A stretch of DNA of 64,000 nt, taken from the NCBI RefSeq assembly GCF_003205205.1, contig NZ_QJRL01000001.1, forward strand, positions 310,001 through 374,000, read 5' to 3'. Both the position numbers and the translations under genes were made by a program. Origin of the DNA: Pseudomonas sp. LB-090624 (GTDB taxonomy: Bacteria > Pseudomonadota > Gammaproteobacteria > Pseudomonadales > Pseudomonadaceae). The notes below the pieces were generated by a model that had not been told where the DNA came from, ran no database searches, and worked only from the letters and a program-made list of their open reading frames with translations. Of this stretch, positions 1 through 12,224 are shown in pieces (the stretch's first letter is position 1; every line of letters begins with the position of its first letter).

Positions 1-1293
1 CACGTCGAGTCGGTCCAGGTCGTACAGCGGGCGGTTGAGCATGGCTGCCAGGCGGTTTCGCGCCAGGCTGATGCCTTTGTTGGTGACGATCGGCACGATG
101 GTCGGCTGTGCGACCCAGTCGCGGTACACCGCCTTGCTGGCCAGTGCGGCGTCGGCCAGCGGTTGCTCGATGACCTTGTTGGCGGCGAGCACGCGGATGT
201 GCGCGTCGGTCAGTTCGGCCAGCTCGACCCGGCCCTTGGACAGGTAGTGTGAGGGGCGGCGTTGGGCAATCATCAGCGACAGCACCTGGCGCAGGGCCAG
301 GCCGCGTGCGGCCATGCTTTGCGGGTCGCTGGCGGTGGAGGTCAGGGCCTGGTTGACCTGGTCGAAGTCGGCGCCGTACCACACCCGCAAGCCCTCGGCC
401 ATGCCATGCACTTCACCATGCCCAGGCACGGCCGACAGCGGCACGCTGTTGAGGTAGTCACGCACGATACGCTGGCGCGCCTCGGTGGTGTCGGGGCCGC
501 CCTGATAGGCCCGCACGCTGGCAGAAATCATCTGGCGGATTTTCTCGGCGCCCGACACGGTCAGGCCGTCCGGTGAGTGGCGATACTTTTCCAGCTGCGT
601 GGCCAGCGTGCTGCCGCCGGCTGACTGCCCGGGCAGCGCCAGGTACTTGGCTATCTGGCTGTAGGCGGCCTTGGCAAAGCGCGGCCAGTCCACCGCCGGG
701 TTGTTGCGTGGGTCTTTGGTATCGAGCAGGTCGCGGTTCTCGATGAACAGCAGGCTGTTGACCATCACCGGCGGGATTGCCGCAAAGTCTGGGTACAGGT
801 GCTGCGGGTAGTTGTACTGGTACAGCATGTCGCCGCGGCAGTCGGTGATCGACAGGCCGGCCTGGATCTTTTCGATATAGGGCGCGAACAGCCCATGATC
901 GACGTAGTTCATCAACGCCGGCGAGAACTTCACCTGCTCGCTTATGAGGTAGTCGCGTTTAAGCAGGCGCGGCAGGAATTCGCCCAGGGCGCTGTAACCC
1001 AGGCGCTTGTCGAAAGGCCCGTCACCGGGGTAGACGATGGCATCGCTGGGGCCTGGTTGCAGCGAATAGGTCAGCGTGCTGGCCAGTTTGCTGAATTCGC
1101 GCGATTGCAGCTCCGAGGTGCGGAACTCGTCATAGGCGGCGAAGCCGACGGCCACCAGTGCGACCAGCAGGATAAGGATGATCAGCCGCCACCACAGCCG
1201 ACGTTGACGAGGGGACTTCGGTTGTGGCGTCTCGGCCGGAGGTATCTCGGGTGCTTCCGTTCTGCTTGGTTCCGATTGCCACAGTGCGCCCAT
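1..1293 (-). CDS. GT51-type peptidoglycan transglycosylase domain protein (partial, runs off left edge)
   Basis: The reading frame opens at an ATG at 1293 and stays open to base 1 (431 codons), so the C-terminus is outside the window. A short basic N-terminus is followed by one membrane segment (about residues 30-52), then an outside domain. Divergent GT51 motifs are visible in order: IENRD (family usually EDRxF), GGSTLATQLEK (usually GGSTITQQ), EKIRQ, and RQRIVRDYLN followed by AEGLRVWYGAD. This is the order seen in class A penicillin-binding proteins and monofunctional transglycosylases that polymerise lipid II. The motif 1 Glu is kept but its surroundings differ, so activity is likely but not certain. 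Whether a transpeptidase domain follows cannot be seen. Confidence 0.8.
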   Translation of the reverse strand, partial: MGALWQSEPSRTEAPEIPPAETPQPKSPRQRRLWWRLIILILLVALVAVGFAAYDEFRTSELQSREFSKLASTLTYSLQPGPSDAIVYPGDGPFDKRLGYSALGEFLPRLLKRDYLISEQVKFSPALMNYVDHGLFAPYIEKIQAGLSITDCRGDMLYQYNYPQHLYPDFAAIPPVMVNSLLFIENRDLLDTKDPRNNPAVDWPRFAKAAYSQIAKYLALPGQSAGGSTLATQLEKYRHSPDGLTVSGAEKIRQMISASVRAYQGGPDTTEARQRIVRDYLNSVPLSAVPGHGEVHGMAEGLRVWYGADFDQVNQALTSTASDPQSMAARGLALRQVLSLMIAQRRPSHYLSKGRVELAELTDAHIRVLAANKVIEQPLADAALASKAVYRDWVAQPTIVPIVTNKGISLARNRLAAMLNRPLYDLDRLDV

Positions 1294-1661
1294 AGTCTTC
1301 TATCCGGCCAGGTGTTTTCGTCTTGCTTGCCTGAAGCTTAGACGTTGAGCGGGTAGGGTGAAAAATTTGTCGGAAGTGAAGAAACGCGGTGTAGGGCTAT
1401 GCGGCTTTGGTGAGGGTTCCATCATCGGTGGATGTTGCCAGGGCGGCGCGGTCCCGGAGAACTCGCTGATTATTCCTGTATATACAGCGAAAATCCCTGC
1501 AACGGTCTTCCTATACTGCTGGCCCCCTTCGCCTTGCCGGGCGCTCTAGCCCGGCACACGGGCCGGCCCACAAGGCAGGCCTGGCAAGCCAACGCCACGC
1601 CTATCGGCAGGGCCGCTGCTGCACGAAGGTCAATCCAATAACAAAATGAGGTTGTATTGCT
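1294..1661. other. Divergent intergenic region with 12-bp palindrome and Crc-like motif
   Basis: The 368-bp spacer separates the divergent transglycosylase and proY-like genes, so both promoters should lie here. Visible elements are a perfect palindrome CTGTATATACAG at 1476-1487, and an A-rich AATAACAA motif at 1637-1644 just upstream of the GAGG ribosome binding site (1648-1651) of the permease. The A-rich motif fits the AANAANAA pattern bound by Hfq/Crc. Short frames in this region look like chance openings. Confidence 0.5.
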
Positions 1662-3080
1662 ATGCCAGTCGGCAACCACCCTGCCCACGGCCATGCCACT
1701 GAAGGCGGCCCGCTCAAGCGCGAACTGGGCGAACGGCACATTCGTCTGATGGCGCTGGGCGCCTGTATCGGTGTCGGTCTTTTCCTCGGTTCGGCCAAGG
1801 CCATCGAAATGGCCGGCCCGGCCATCATGCTGTCCTACATCATCGGCGGCCTGGCCATTCTGGTGATCATGCGCGCCCTTGGCGAAATGGCCGTGCACAA
1901 CCCTGTCGCCGGCTCGTTCAGCCGTTATGCCCAGGACTACCTCGGCCCGCTGGCGGGTTTCCTCACCGGCTGGAACTACTGGTTCCTGTGGCTGGTTACC
2001 TGTGTTGCCGAAATTACTGCGGTGGCCATCTACATGGGCATCTGGTTCCCCGACGTACCACGCTGGATCTGGGCCTTGGCGGCGCTGGGCAGCATGGGGG
2101 CGGTCAACCTGGTGGCGGTGAAGGCCTTCGGTGAGTTCGAGTTCTGGTTTGCCCTGATCAAGATCGTCACCATCATCGCCATGGTCCTCGGCGGCATCGG
2201 CATCATTGCTTTTGGCTTTGGCAATGACGGTGTGGCAGTGGGGATCTCCAACCTGTGGAGCAACGGCGGCTTCATGCCCAATGGCGTGACCGGGGTACTG
2301 ATGTCGCTGCAGATGGTGATGTTCGCCTATCTGGGCGTGGAAATGATTGGCCTGACCGCCGGTGAGGCGCGCAACCCTCAAAAGACCATTCCCCAGGCAA
2401 TCGGCTCGGTGTTCTGGCGCATCCTGCTGTTCTACGTGGGGGCGCTGTTCGTGATCCTGTCGATCTACCCGTGGAACGAAATCGGCAGCCAAGGCAGCCC
2501 GTTCGTCATGACATTCGAGCGCCTCGGCATCAAGACCGCTGCCGGCATCATCAACTTCGTGGTCATCACTGCGGCACTGTCGTCGTGCAACGGCGGTATC
2601 TTCAGCACCGGGCGCATGCTCTACAGCCTGGCGCAGAACGGCCAGGCGCCAGCGGCCTTCGCCCGTACCTCGAAGAACGGCGTCCCACGCAATGCGCTGC
2701 TGCTGTCGATCGGCGCGCTGCTGCTGGGCGTGCTGGCCAACTACCTGGTGCCCGAGAAGGTGTTCGTCTGGGTAACCTCGATCGCCACCTTCGGTGCGAT
2801 CTGGACCTGGGTGATGATCCTGCTGGCGCAGTTGAAATTCCGTGCCAGCCTCACCGTTGCCGAGCGCAAGGGGCTGAAGTACCGCATGTGGCTGTGGCCG
2901 CTGAGCTCGTACCTGGCCCTGGCCTTCCTGGTGCTGGTGGTTGGCCTGATGGCCTACTTCGAGGATACCCGGGTGGCGCTGTATATCGGCCCGGCCTTCC
3001 TGGTGCTGTTGACGGTGCTGTATTACACCTTCCGCCTGGCGCCGAAAGAGGTGCAGGGAGTGGCCAGTAGCGCTTCCTGA
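1662..3080 (+). CDS. proY: ProY-like amino acid permease (APC superfamily, AAT family)
   Basis: A 472-residue inner-membrane permease with about 12 hydrophobic segments. It probably takes up proline or a related amino acid by proton symport. The N-terminal block containing RHIRLMALGACIGVGLF, the MRALGEMAVHNP segment, EFEFWFALIKI and the MFAYLGVEMIGLTAGEA block are hallmarks of the AAT family and closely resemble E. coli ProY as I remember it. The start is the first in-frame ATG with a GAGG site 10 bases upstream; no other in-frame Met precedes the conserved block. Substrate is inferred from similarity only; other AAT members carry GABA, histidine or aromatic amino acids. A Crc/Hfq-like motif overlaps the leader, which suggests catabolite repression. 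Confidence 0.88.
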   Translation: MPVGNHPAHGHATEGGPLKRELGERHIRLMALGACIGVGLFLGSAKAIEMAGPAIMLSYIIGGLAILVIMRALGEMAVHNPVAGSFSRYAQDYLGPLAGFLTGWNYWFLWLVTCVAEITAVAIYMGIWFPDVPRWIWALAALGSMGAVNLVAVKAFGEFEFWFALIKIVTIIAMVLGGIGIIAFGFGNDGVAVGISNLWSNGGFMPNGVTGVLMSLQMVMFAYLGVEMIGLTAGEARNPQKTIPQAIGSVFWRILLFYVGALFVILSIYPWNEIGSQGSPFVMTFERLGIKTAAGIINFVVITAALSSCNGGIFSTGRMLYSLAQNGQAPAAFARTSKNGVPRNALLLSIGALLLGVLANYLVPEKVFVWVTSIATFGAIWTWVMILLAQLKFRASLTVAERKGLKYRMWLWPLSSYLALAFLVLVVGLMAYFEDTRVALYIGPAFLVLLTVLYYTFRLAPKEVQGVASSAS

Positions 3081-3089
3081 TGTGACATA

Positions 3090-3114
3090 GCCGGGGCCGT
3101 TTTGCGGCCCCGGC
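3090..3114. terminator. Strong GC hairpin between convergent genes
   Basis: Perfect 10-bp inverted repeat (arms GCCGGGGCCG and CGGCCCCGGC, loop TTTTG) just after the permease stop and just before the stop of the convergent FMN protein. It has no long T-run, so it is a weak intrinsic terminator or an mRNA 3' end stabiliser serving both genes. Confidence 0.6.
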
Positions 3115-3120
3115 GCCCTG

Positions 3121-4740
3121 TCAGGCCGCCACCTCACTGTGCGGCTCAAAGCTGTCCGCCCGCGCCAGTTGCCACATTCGCGAATAGAACTGGCCATTCA
3201 CTTCGCCGGTCAGCAACTCACCCGGCTTCAAGAACACATGCATCTGCGAGAACAGCTTGATCTCGGTCGCCGAGATGCGCCGCACCAAGTGCTTGGCCTC
3301 CAGTTGTGCCGGGTGCTCCAGGCCCGCGGCGGCAAGCATTTCTGCCAGGGCCCGCAAGGTGTTGTGGTGGAAGTTCAACACCCGTTGTGCCTTGTCCGGC
3401 ACCACCAGCGCACGCTGGCGCAACGGGTCTTGTGTGGCTACGCCGGTCGGGCACTTGTTGGTATGGCAGCTCTGCGACTGGATACAGCCGATGGCGAACA
3501 TGAAGCCGCGCGCCGAGTTGGCCCAGTCGGCACCAATGGCCAGCACGCTGGCGATGTCGAACGCGCTGACGATCTTGCCGCTGGCGCCCAGCTTGATCTT
3601 GTCCCGCAGGTTCAGCCCGACCAGGGTGTTGTGCACGAACAGCAGTCCTTCACGCAGCGGCACGCCGATATGGTCGGTGAACTCCACAGGCGCCGCACCG
3701 GTGCCGCCTTCCTTGCCATCGACGACGATGAAATCTGGCAGGATGCCGGTTTCCAGCATGGCCTTGGCGATGCCCATGAACTCCCACGGGTGGCCCAGGC
3801 AGAACTTGAAGCCCACCGGCTTGCCGCCGGACAGCTCACGCAGCTGGGCAATGAATTGCATCATCTCGATGGGGGTGGAGAAGGCGCTGTGGCGTGATGG
3901 CGAGATGCAGTCTTCGCCCATCAGCACGCCACGGGTTTCGGCAATTTCCCGGGTGACCTTGTGCTTGGGCAGGATGCCGCCATGGCCGGGCTTGGCGCCC
4001 TGGCTCATCTTGATCTCGATCATGCGTACCTGCGGGGTGCGCGCCTGGGCGGCGAAGCGCTCTGGGTCGAAGCGCCCGTCTGGCGTGCGGCAACCGAAGT
4101 AGCCGCTGCCCAGCTCCCAGACCAGGTCACCACCGTGTTCGCGGTGGTACGGGCTGATGCTGCCCTCGCCGGTGTCATGGTGGAAATTGCCCAGCTTTGC
4201 GCCCTGGTTGAGCGCGCGGATGGCATTGGCGCTGAGCGAGCCGAAGCTCATTGCCGAGATATTGAAGATCGACGCTGAATACGGCTGGCTGCACTGTGGC
4301 CCGCCGACCACAATACGGAAGCTGGATGGGTCGGCCAGGGGCGCCGGGCGCATGGAGTGGCCGATGAACTCGAAGCCCGACTCGTACACGTCGATCAGGG
4401 TGCCGAACGGTTTGTCCGAGGCTTCGTTCTTGGCCCGGGCATACACCAGCGAGCGCTGCGCGCGGGAAAATGGCAGGGCGTCGCTGTCCGACTCCAGCAG
4501 GTACTGGCGAATTTCCGGGCGAATGGCCTCGACCAGGTAGCGGATGTTGCCCAGGATCGGGTAGTTGCGGCGTACCGCGTGGCGCTGCTGCAACAGGTCG
4601 AACAGGCCTAGCAGGCTGAGAATTCCGGTGGTCAGGGTAAACGGCCATAGCCACTCGTGGTGGCTGAAGGGCAGGCTCGCCAGGGTGAACAGAACACAGG
4701 CGGCGAAGAAGGCATAGCGGCTGAGAAGTGACAGGCTCAT
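3121..4740 (-). CDS. Membrane-anchored FMN-binding glutamate synthase family protein
   Basis: A 539-residue protein. Two hydrophobic segments lie in the first 60 residues, followed by a soluble domain matching the FMN/ferredoxin-binding synthase domain of glutamate synthase. Landmarks are GEGSISPYHREHGGD, the VVDGKEGGTGAAPVEF block, GASGKIVSAFD, and a cysteine cluster C-x5-C-x4-CPTGVATQ like the [3Fe-4S] ligands of GltB. It lacks the N-terminal glutaminase (Ntn) domain and the C-terminal GXGXG beta-helix, so it is not a complete GOGAT; the true substrate is unknown. I chose the ATG at 4740 (AAGGACC site just upstream) over an in-frame start at 4803 because the hydrophobic N-terminus begins there. 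It is transcribed alone. Confidence 0.85.
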   Translation of the reverse strand: MSLSLLSRYAFFAACVLFTLASLPFSHHEWLWPFTLTTGILSLLGLFDLLQQRHAVRRNYPILGNIRYLVEAIRPEIRQYLLESDSDALPFSRAQRSLVYARAKNEASDKPFGTLIDVYESGFEFIGHSMRPAPLADPSSFRIVVGGPQCSQPYSASIFNISAMSFGSLSANAIRALNQGAKLGNFHHDTGEGSISPYHREHGGDLVWELGSGYFGCRTPDGRFDPERFAAQARTPQVRMIEIKMSQGAKPGHGGILPKHKVTREIAETRGVLMGEDCISPSRHSAFSTPIEMMQFIAQLRELSGGKPVGFKFCLGHPWEFMGIAKAMLETGILPDFIVVDGKEGGTGAAPVEFTDHIGVPLREGLLFVHNTLVGLNLRDKIKLGASGKIVSAFDIASVLAIGADWANSARGFMFAIGCIQSQSCHTNKCPTGVATQDPLRQRALVVPDKAQRVLNFHHNTLRALAEMLAAAGLEHPAQLEAKHLVRRISATEIKLFSQMHVFLKPGELLTGEVNGQFYSRMWQLARADSFEPHSEVAA

Positions 4741-4831
4741 ACGGGGTCCTTGCGATGGCGCGGTCAGGCTCAGGGCCTGGAGGCAAACCCCGACCATAGC
4801 CAAGTTGCCGGGCCCTGCAAATTAAAATCGG

Positions 4832-4850
4832 GGTAGCGAAAATCATTCTC
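4832..4850. promoter_or_regulatory. Possible Fur box upstream of the FMN glutamate-synthase-like gene
   Basis: The 19-bp stretch reads GGTAGC GAAAAT C ATTCTC and matches the classic Fur box (GATAAT GATAAT C ATTATC) at 14 of 19 positions, with a strong right-hand dyad. It lies about 90 bases upstream of the start at 4740. Inference only; iron control of this Fe-S/FMN enzyme would make sense. Confidence 0.3.
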
Positions 4851-4900
4851 GAGTCGAGCGCGATTTGCCTGGCCGGGGCGCATACCCAGCACGAACGGCT

Positions 4901-9175
<4,275 letters not shown>

Positions 9176-9338
9176 GAGTTGGTTATGGAGGGGCGTGGTC
9201 CCTTTGGCAAGGGGCCGTTCGTCTGGCAGGCCCGCCAAAGCCTGTGCTGGCGAAAGGGAAGGCACAGCAAACAGCGGTCTTGTCAGGGCAGTGACCCCAT
9301 GGGATCCTCCCCAGCCAATTTTTCACCGAGCCCAGCAC

Positions 9339-9752
9339 ATGGCTAACACCATCCGCATCGCCGCCGCCCTGCTGATCGACCCGCAGGGCCGCACCTTGCT
9401 GGTACGCAAACGGGGCACCGAAGCCTTCATGCAGCCCGGCGGCAAGATCGATGCCGGCGAAACACCGGTCCAGGCACTTGTGCGCGAACTGCACGAGGAA
9501 CTGGGCTTGCACATCGACCCGGCCCAGGCAGTGCACCTAGGCCAGTTCAGCGCCCCGGCCGCCAACGAACCTGGCTTCGAGGTACAAGCCGAACTGTTTC
9601 GTGTCGACAGCGCGGCTGCGGTCGTCCCGGCTGCGGAGATCGAAGAGGTGGTATGGCTGGCTGCCGATCAGGCGCCAGCGATGCAGCTGGCACCGCTGAC
9701 CCGTGACCTTATCCTGCCGCTGTATCGCCAGGGGGTCAGCGTACCGCGCTGA
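9339..9752 (+). CDS. Nudix hydrolase
   Basis: A 137-residue Nudix protein. The box G-x5-E-x7-RE-x2-EE-x-GL is complete (starts GGKIDAGE and ends RELHEELGL, about residues 37-60), so metal-dependent cleavage of a nucleoside diphosphate linked to X is expected. Substrate cannot be told from sequence. The ATG at 9339 begins the conserved beta strand (IRIAAALLID); a longer upstream open frame overlaps lhr antisense and is not credible. Its 3' end overlaps the convergent metR by 17 bases. Confidence 0.9.
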   Translation: MANTIRIAAALLIDPQGRTLLVRKRGTEAFMQPGGKIDAGETPVQALVRELHEELGLHIDPAQAVHLGQFSAPAANEPGFEVQAELFRVDSAAAVVPAAEIEEVVWLAADQAPAMQLAPLTRDLILPLYRQGVSVPR

Positions 9753-10653
9753 CGCCGTCCAGGGTGGCGAACGAGGTGTCTTTGGCGGTCAGCAGGAAGT
9801 CGCGCATGTACGGGGCATCGAGCATGTCGGTGCGCACGGCAGCATAAAGCGTGGCGAACAGCCCTTTCTCCCCCAGGCGCTTGCCTTTCACATAGCCACG
9901 CGAGCTGTACTCGTGCAGCGCCCAGTGCGGCATGCCGCATACGCCCCGGCCGCTGGCCACCAGTTGCATCATCATTACCGTCAGTTCCGACGTGCGCACG
10001 GCGGCCGGCTCGATGTCGGCCGGCTCCAGGAAGCGGGTGAAGATATCCAGGCGGTCACGCTCCACCGGGTAGGTGATCAGCGTCTGGTCAAGCAGGTCCT
10101 GCGGCACCACGTAGGGCTTGCTGGCCAACGGGTGCTGGTTGGCGACCGCCAGCATCGCCTCGTAAGTGAACAGCGGGACATACGTGATGCCAGCCAGGTC
10201 CAGCGGATCGGAAGTCACCACCAGGTCCAGGTCGCCGCGGGCCAGTGCCGGCAGCGGAGCAAAGGCAAAGCCGGACGCCAGGTCCAACTCCACTTCTGGC
10301 CAGGCATCGCGGAACTGGTCGATGGTCGGCATCAGCCATTGGAAGCAACTGTGGCATTCGATGGCCATGTGCAGGCGCCCGGCAGTGCCGCCGGCCAGGC
10401 GCGCAATGTCGCGCTCGGCGCCGCGCAGCAGCGGCAGGGTGGCATCGGCCAGTTGCAGCAGGCGTAGCCCTGCGCTGGTAAAGCGGATCGGCTTGGTCTT
10501 GCGGACGAACAGCGGCAGGCCCAGACGCTCTTCCAGCTCCTTGAACTGGTGCGACAGCGCCGACTGAGTCAGGTGCAGGCGCTCGGCGGCCTCCACCAGG
10601 CTATCGGCCTCGCGCAGGGCATGAAGGGTTTTCAGGTGGCGGATCTCCAGCAC
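9736..10653 (-). CDS. metR: MetR-type LysR family transcriptional regulator
   Basis: A 305-residue LysR-type regulator with an N-terminal winged helix-turn-helix (HLTQSALSHQFKELEERLGLPLF, about residues 27-49) and a C-terminal effector domain. The sequence resembles MetR, the homocysteine-responsive activator of methionine synthase genes (TLHALREADSLVEAAERLHLTQSALSH and ECHSCFQWLMP are MetR-like). It starts at GTG 10653 with GGAG seven bases upstream. No methionine biosynthesis gene is adjacent in this window, so the assignment rests on sequence. It is convergent with, and overlaps, the Nudix gene. Confidence 0.85.
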   Translation of the reverse strand: MLEIRHLKTLHALREADSLVEAAERLHLTQSALSHQFKELEERLGLPLFVRKTKPIRFTSAGLRLLQLADATLPLLRGAERDIARLAGGTAGRLHMAIECHSCFQWLMPTIDQFRDAWPEVELDLASGFAFAPLPALARGDLDLVVTSDPLDLAGITYVPLFTYEAMLAVANQHPLASKPYVVPQDLLDQTLITYPVERDRLDIFTRFLEPADIEPAAVRTSELTVMMMQLVASGRGVCGMPHWALHEYSSRGYVKGKRLGEKGLFATLYAAVRTDMLDAPYMRDFLLTAKDTSFATLDGVSAVR

Positions 10654-10849
10654 GGCTGACTCCGGGGCTCAAATATGAGTAAACAGGGGATGAGTTGAGT
10701 TTCCCTCATGTTGGCGCTGCTGTCGACTGGACTATCGGCCGCACCGTCTGGCGGCAGTCATGAAAATGTCACCGAACTGTGGCAGCGCGCCCGAACAGAA
10801 TTCATCAGACTCGCGCTCTACTGGGGATCTGCATTCTGGTGTTTCTTTC

Positions 10850-11845
10850 ATGCGGGCTTTTTGGCTTTTTCTGTTCTTCCTGTTGAGTGTGCCGGCGAGT
10901 TTTGCCGAACAGCGCTGTGACGCCCATGTGCCGGTGCAGCGTGCCGAACTCGGTGCCATCAGCCTGGTGTACCAGAGCGTCGGCGCGCCGCGCGATCCGG
11001 CCTTGCTGCTGGTGATGGGCCTGGGCGGGCAGCTTATCCATTGGCCGGACGATGTAGTCGAAGCATTGTGCCAGCAAGGTTTTCGAGTGATCCGCTATGA
11101 CAACCGCGATGTCGGCCTGTCGCGCTGGAACCAGATGCCGCCGTCGGCCAACCTCACGGTCGAGCTGCTGCGCTACAAGCTGGGCTTGCCCGTGGCAGCA
11201 CCTTATACCCTGACCGACATGGCCGATGACGGCTTGCGCCTGATGGATGCATTGGGTGTGCGCCAGTTTCATGTGCTGGGCGTGAGCATGGGCGGCATGA
11301 TTGCCCAGCACCTGGCGGCGATGGCGCCCGAGCGCGTGCGCAGCCTGACACTGGTCATGTCCAGCTCAGGGGCCGCGGGGTTGCCGGCTCCGGACCCGGC
11401 GCTGGTGCAGTTGCTGGCCCGGCGCAGCGCGCCGAACCGTGAGGTGGCTATCGAGCAACAGGCTGACCTGCTGGCGGCATTGGGCAGCCCCGAGGTGCGG
11501 GACGACCGCGCAGTGTTGTTGCAACAGGCGGCGGTGGCATACGACCGCGCATTCAATCCGGACGGGGCCAAGCGCCAGATCATGGCGATACTGGCCGAGC
11601 CAAGCCGCGTTGCGTTGCTCGATCAACTGCGGGTACCGACCCTGGTGGTGCACGGTACGGCCGACCCGTTGTTGCCGGTGATGCATGGCGTGCACCTGGC
11701 GGCGCATATCCAGGGCAGCCAGCTGCGCCTGATCCCGGGGCTGGCGCACCGCTTCCAGGAGCAGTTCAAGGCGCCGTTGCTGGGGGCCGTGTTGCCTTAT
11801 TTGCAGGCGCACAGGCAAGAGGTCACGCACATCGCAGGGCTCTGA
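10850..11845 (+). CDS. Exported alpha/beta-fold hydrolase
   Basis: A 331-residue protein starting at the ATG that directly precedes a clear Sec signal peptide ([19 protein letters not shown], cleavage before EQ). The alpha/beta hydrolase triad is visible: nucleophile Ser in GVSMGGM, acid Asp in HGTADPLLP, and His in GLAHRFQ. The oxyanion region appears as MGLGGQL. An in-frame start at 10760 would put 30 polar residues ahead of the signal peptide and is rejected. Probably a periplasmic esterase or lipase-like enzyme; substrate unknown. It is divergent from metR but no functional link is evident. Confidence 0.85.
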   Translation: MRAFWLFLFFLLSVPASFAEQRCDAHVPVQRAELGAISLVYQSVGAPRDPALLLVMGLGGQLIHWPDDVVEALCQQGFRVIRYDNRDVGLSRWNQMPPSANLTVELLRYKLGLPVAAPYTLTDMADDGLRLMDALGVRQFHVLGVSMGGMIAQHLAAMAPERVRSLTLVMSSSGAAGLPAPDPALVQLLARRSAPNREVAIEQQADLLAALGSPEVRDDRAVLLQQAAVAYDRAFNPDGAKRQIMAILAEPSRVALLDQLRVPTLVVHGTADPLLPVMHGVHLAAHIQGSQLRLIPGLAHRFQEQFKAPLLGAVLPYLQAHRQEVTHIAGL

Positions 11846-11863
11846 AACCCGCGCCGATTTCGC

Positions 11864-12199
11864 TCAGTGCATCCGTACCCACACAGTCACCAGCACGGTC
11901 GCTGCCATCAGCCACGCCACCGTGGCCAGCGCCAGCGACGCCTCGAGGCGCATGCGGTCGACCAGCACATACAGGGTCGCCAGGTACACGAAGTACGGAA
12001 TGATCGACCACATGCCAAACAGGATGGTGGTCTTCAGGTCGGCGATGCTGCGCCCCTTGCCGACGATGTAGTGGGCGATCAGGGCGAAGGTGGGAAACAG
12101 CGGTACCAGCCCGGCGATGTAATAGTTGCGTGTCTTCGACAGCACTGCCAGCAGCACGACTACGCCAGCCCCAAGGGCGGCTTTGAATACCAGGTCCAC
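11864..12199 (-). CDS. glpM: GlpM family membrane protein
   Basis: A 111-residue integral membrane protein with four hydrophobic segments, matching the GlpM family (named from alginate-producing P. aeruginosa near glpD). Conserved stretches are SKTRNYYIAGLVPLFPTFALIAHYIVG and MWSIIPYFVYL. Biochemical role unknown. It has a GTG start with GGAAAG upstream. It lies 25 bases downstream of aauR on the same strand, so readthrough from the two-component operon is likely. It is not next to the glp genes in this window. Confidence 0.85.
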   Translation of the reverse strand: MDLVFKAALGAGVVVLLAVLSKTRNYYIAGLVPLFPTFALIAHYIVGKGRSIADLKTTILFGMWSIIPYFVYLATLYVLVDRMRLEASLALATVAWLMAATVLVTVWVRMH

Positions 12200-12224
12200 G
12201 TTGTCTTTCCAGTTGGGGTTGAGG

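Noticed and set aside
1476..1487. CTGTATATACAG as a LexA (SOS) box
   Set aside because: The LexA box is CTG-N10-CAG (16 bp); here the spacing is only N6, so LexA binding is not expected, though the palindrome itself is real.
1470..3197. 575-codon open frame on the minus strand
   Set aside because: Antisense to the ProY-like permease; His/Gln/Asp-rich translation typical of a shadow frame.
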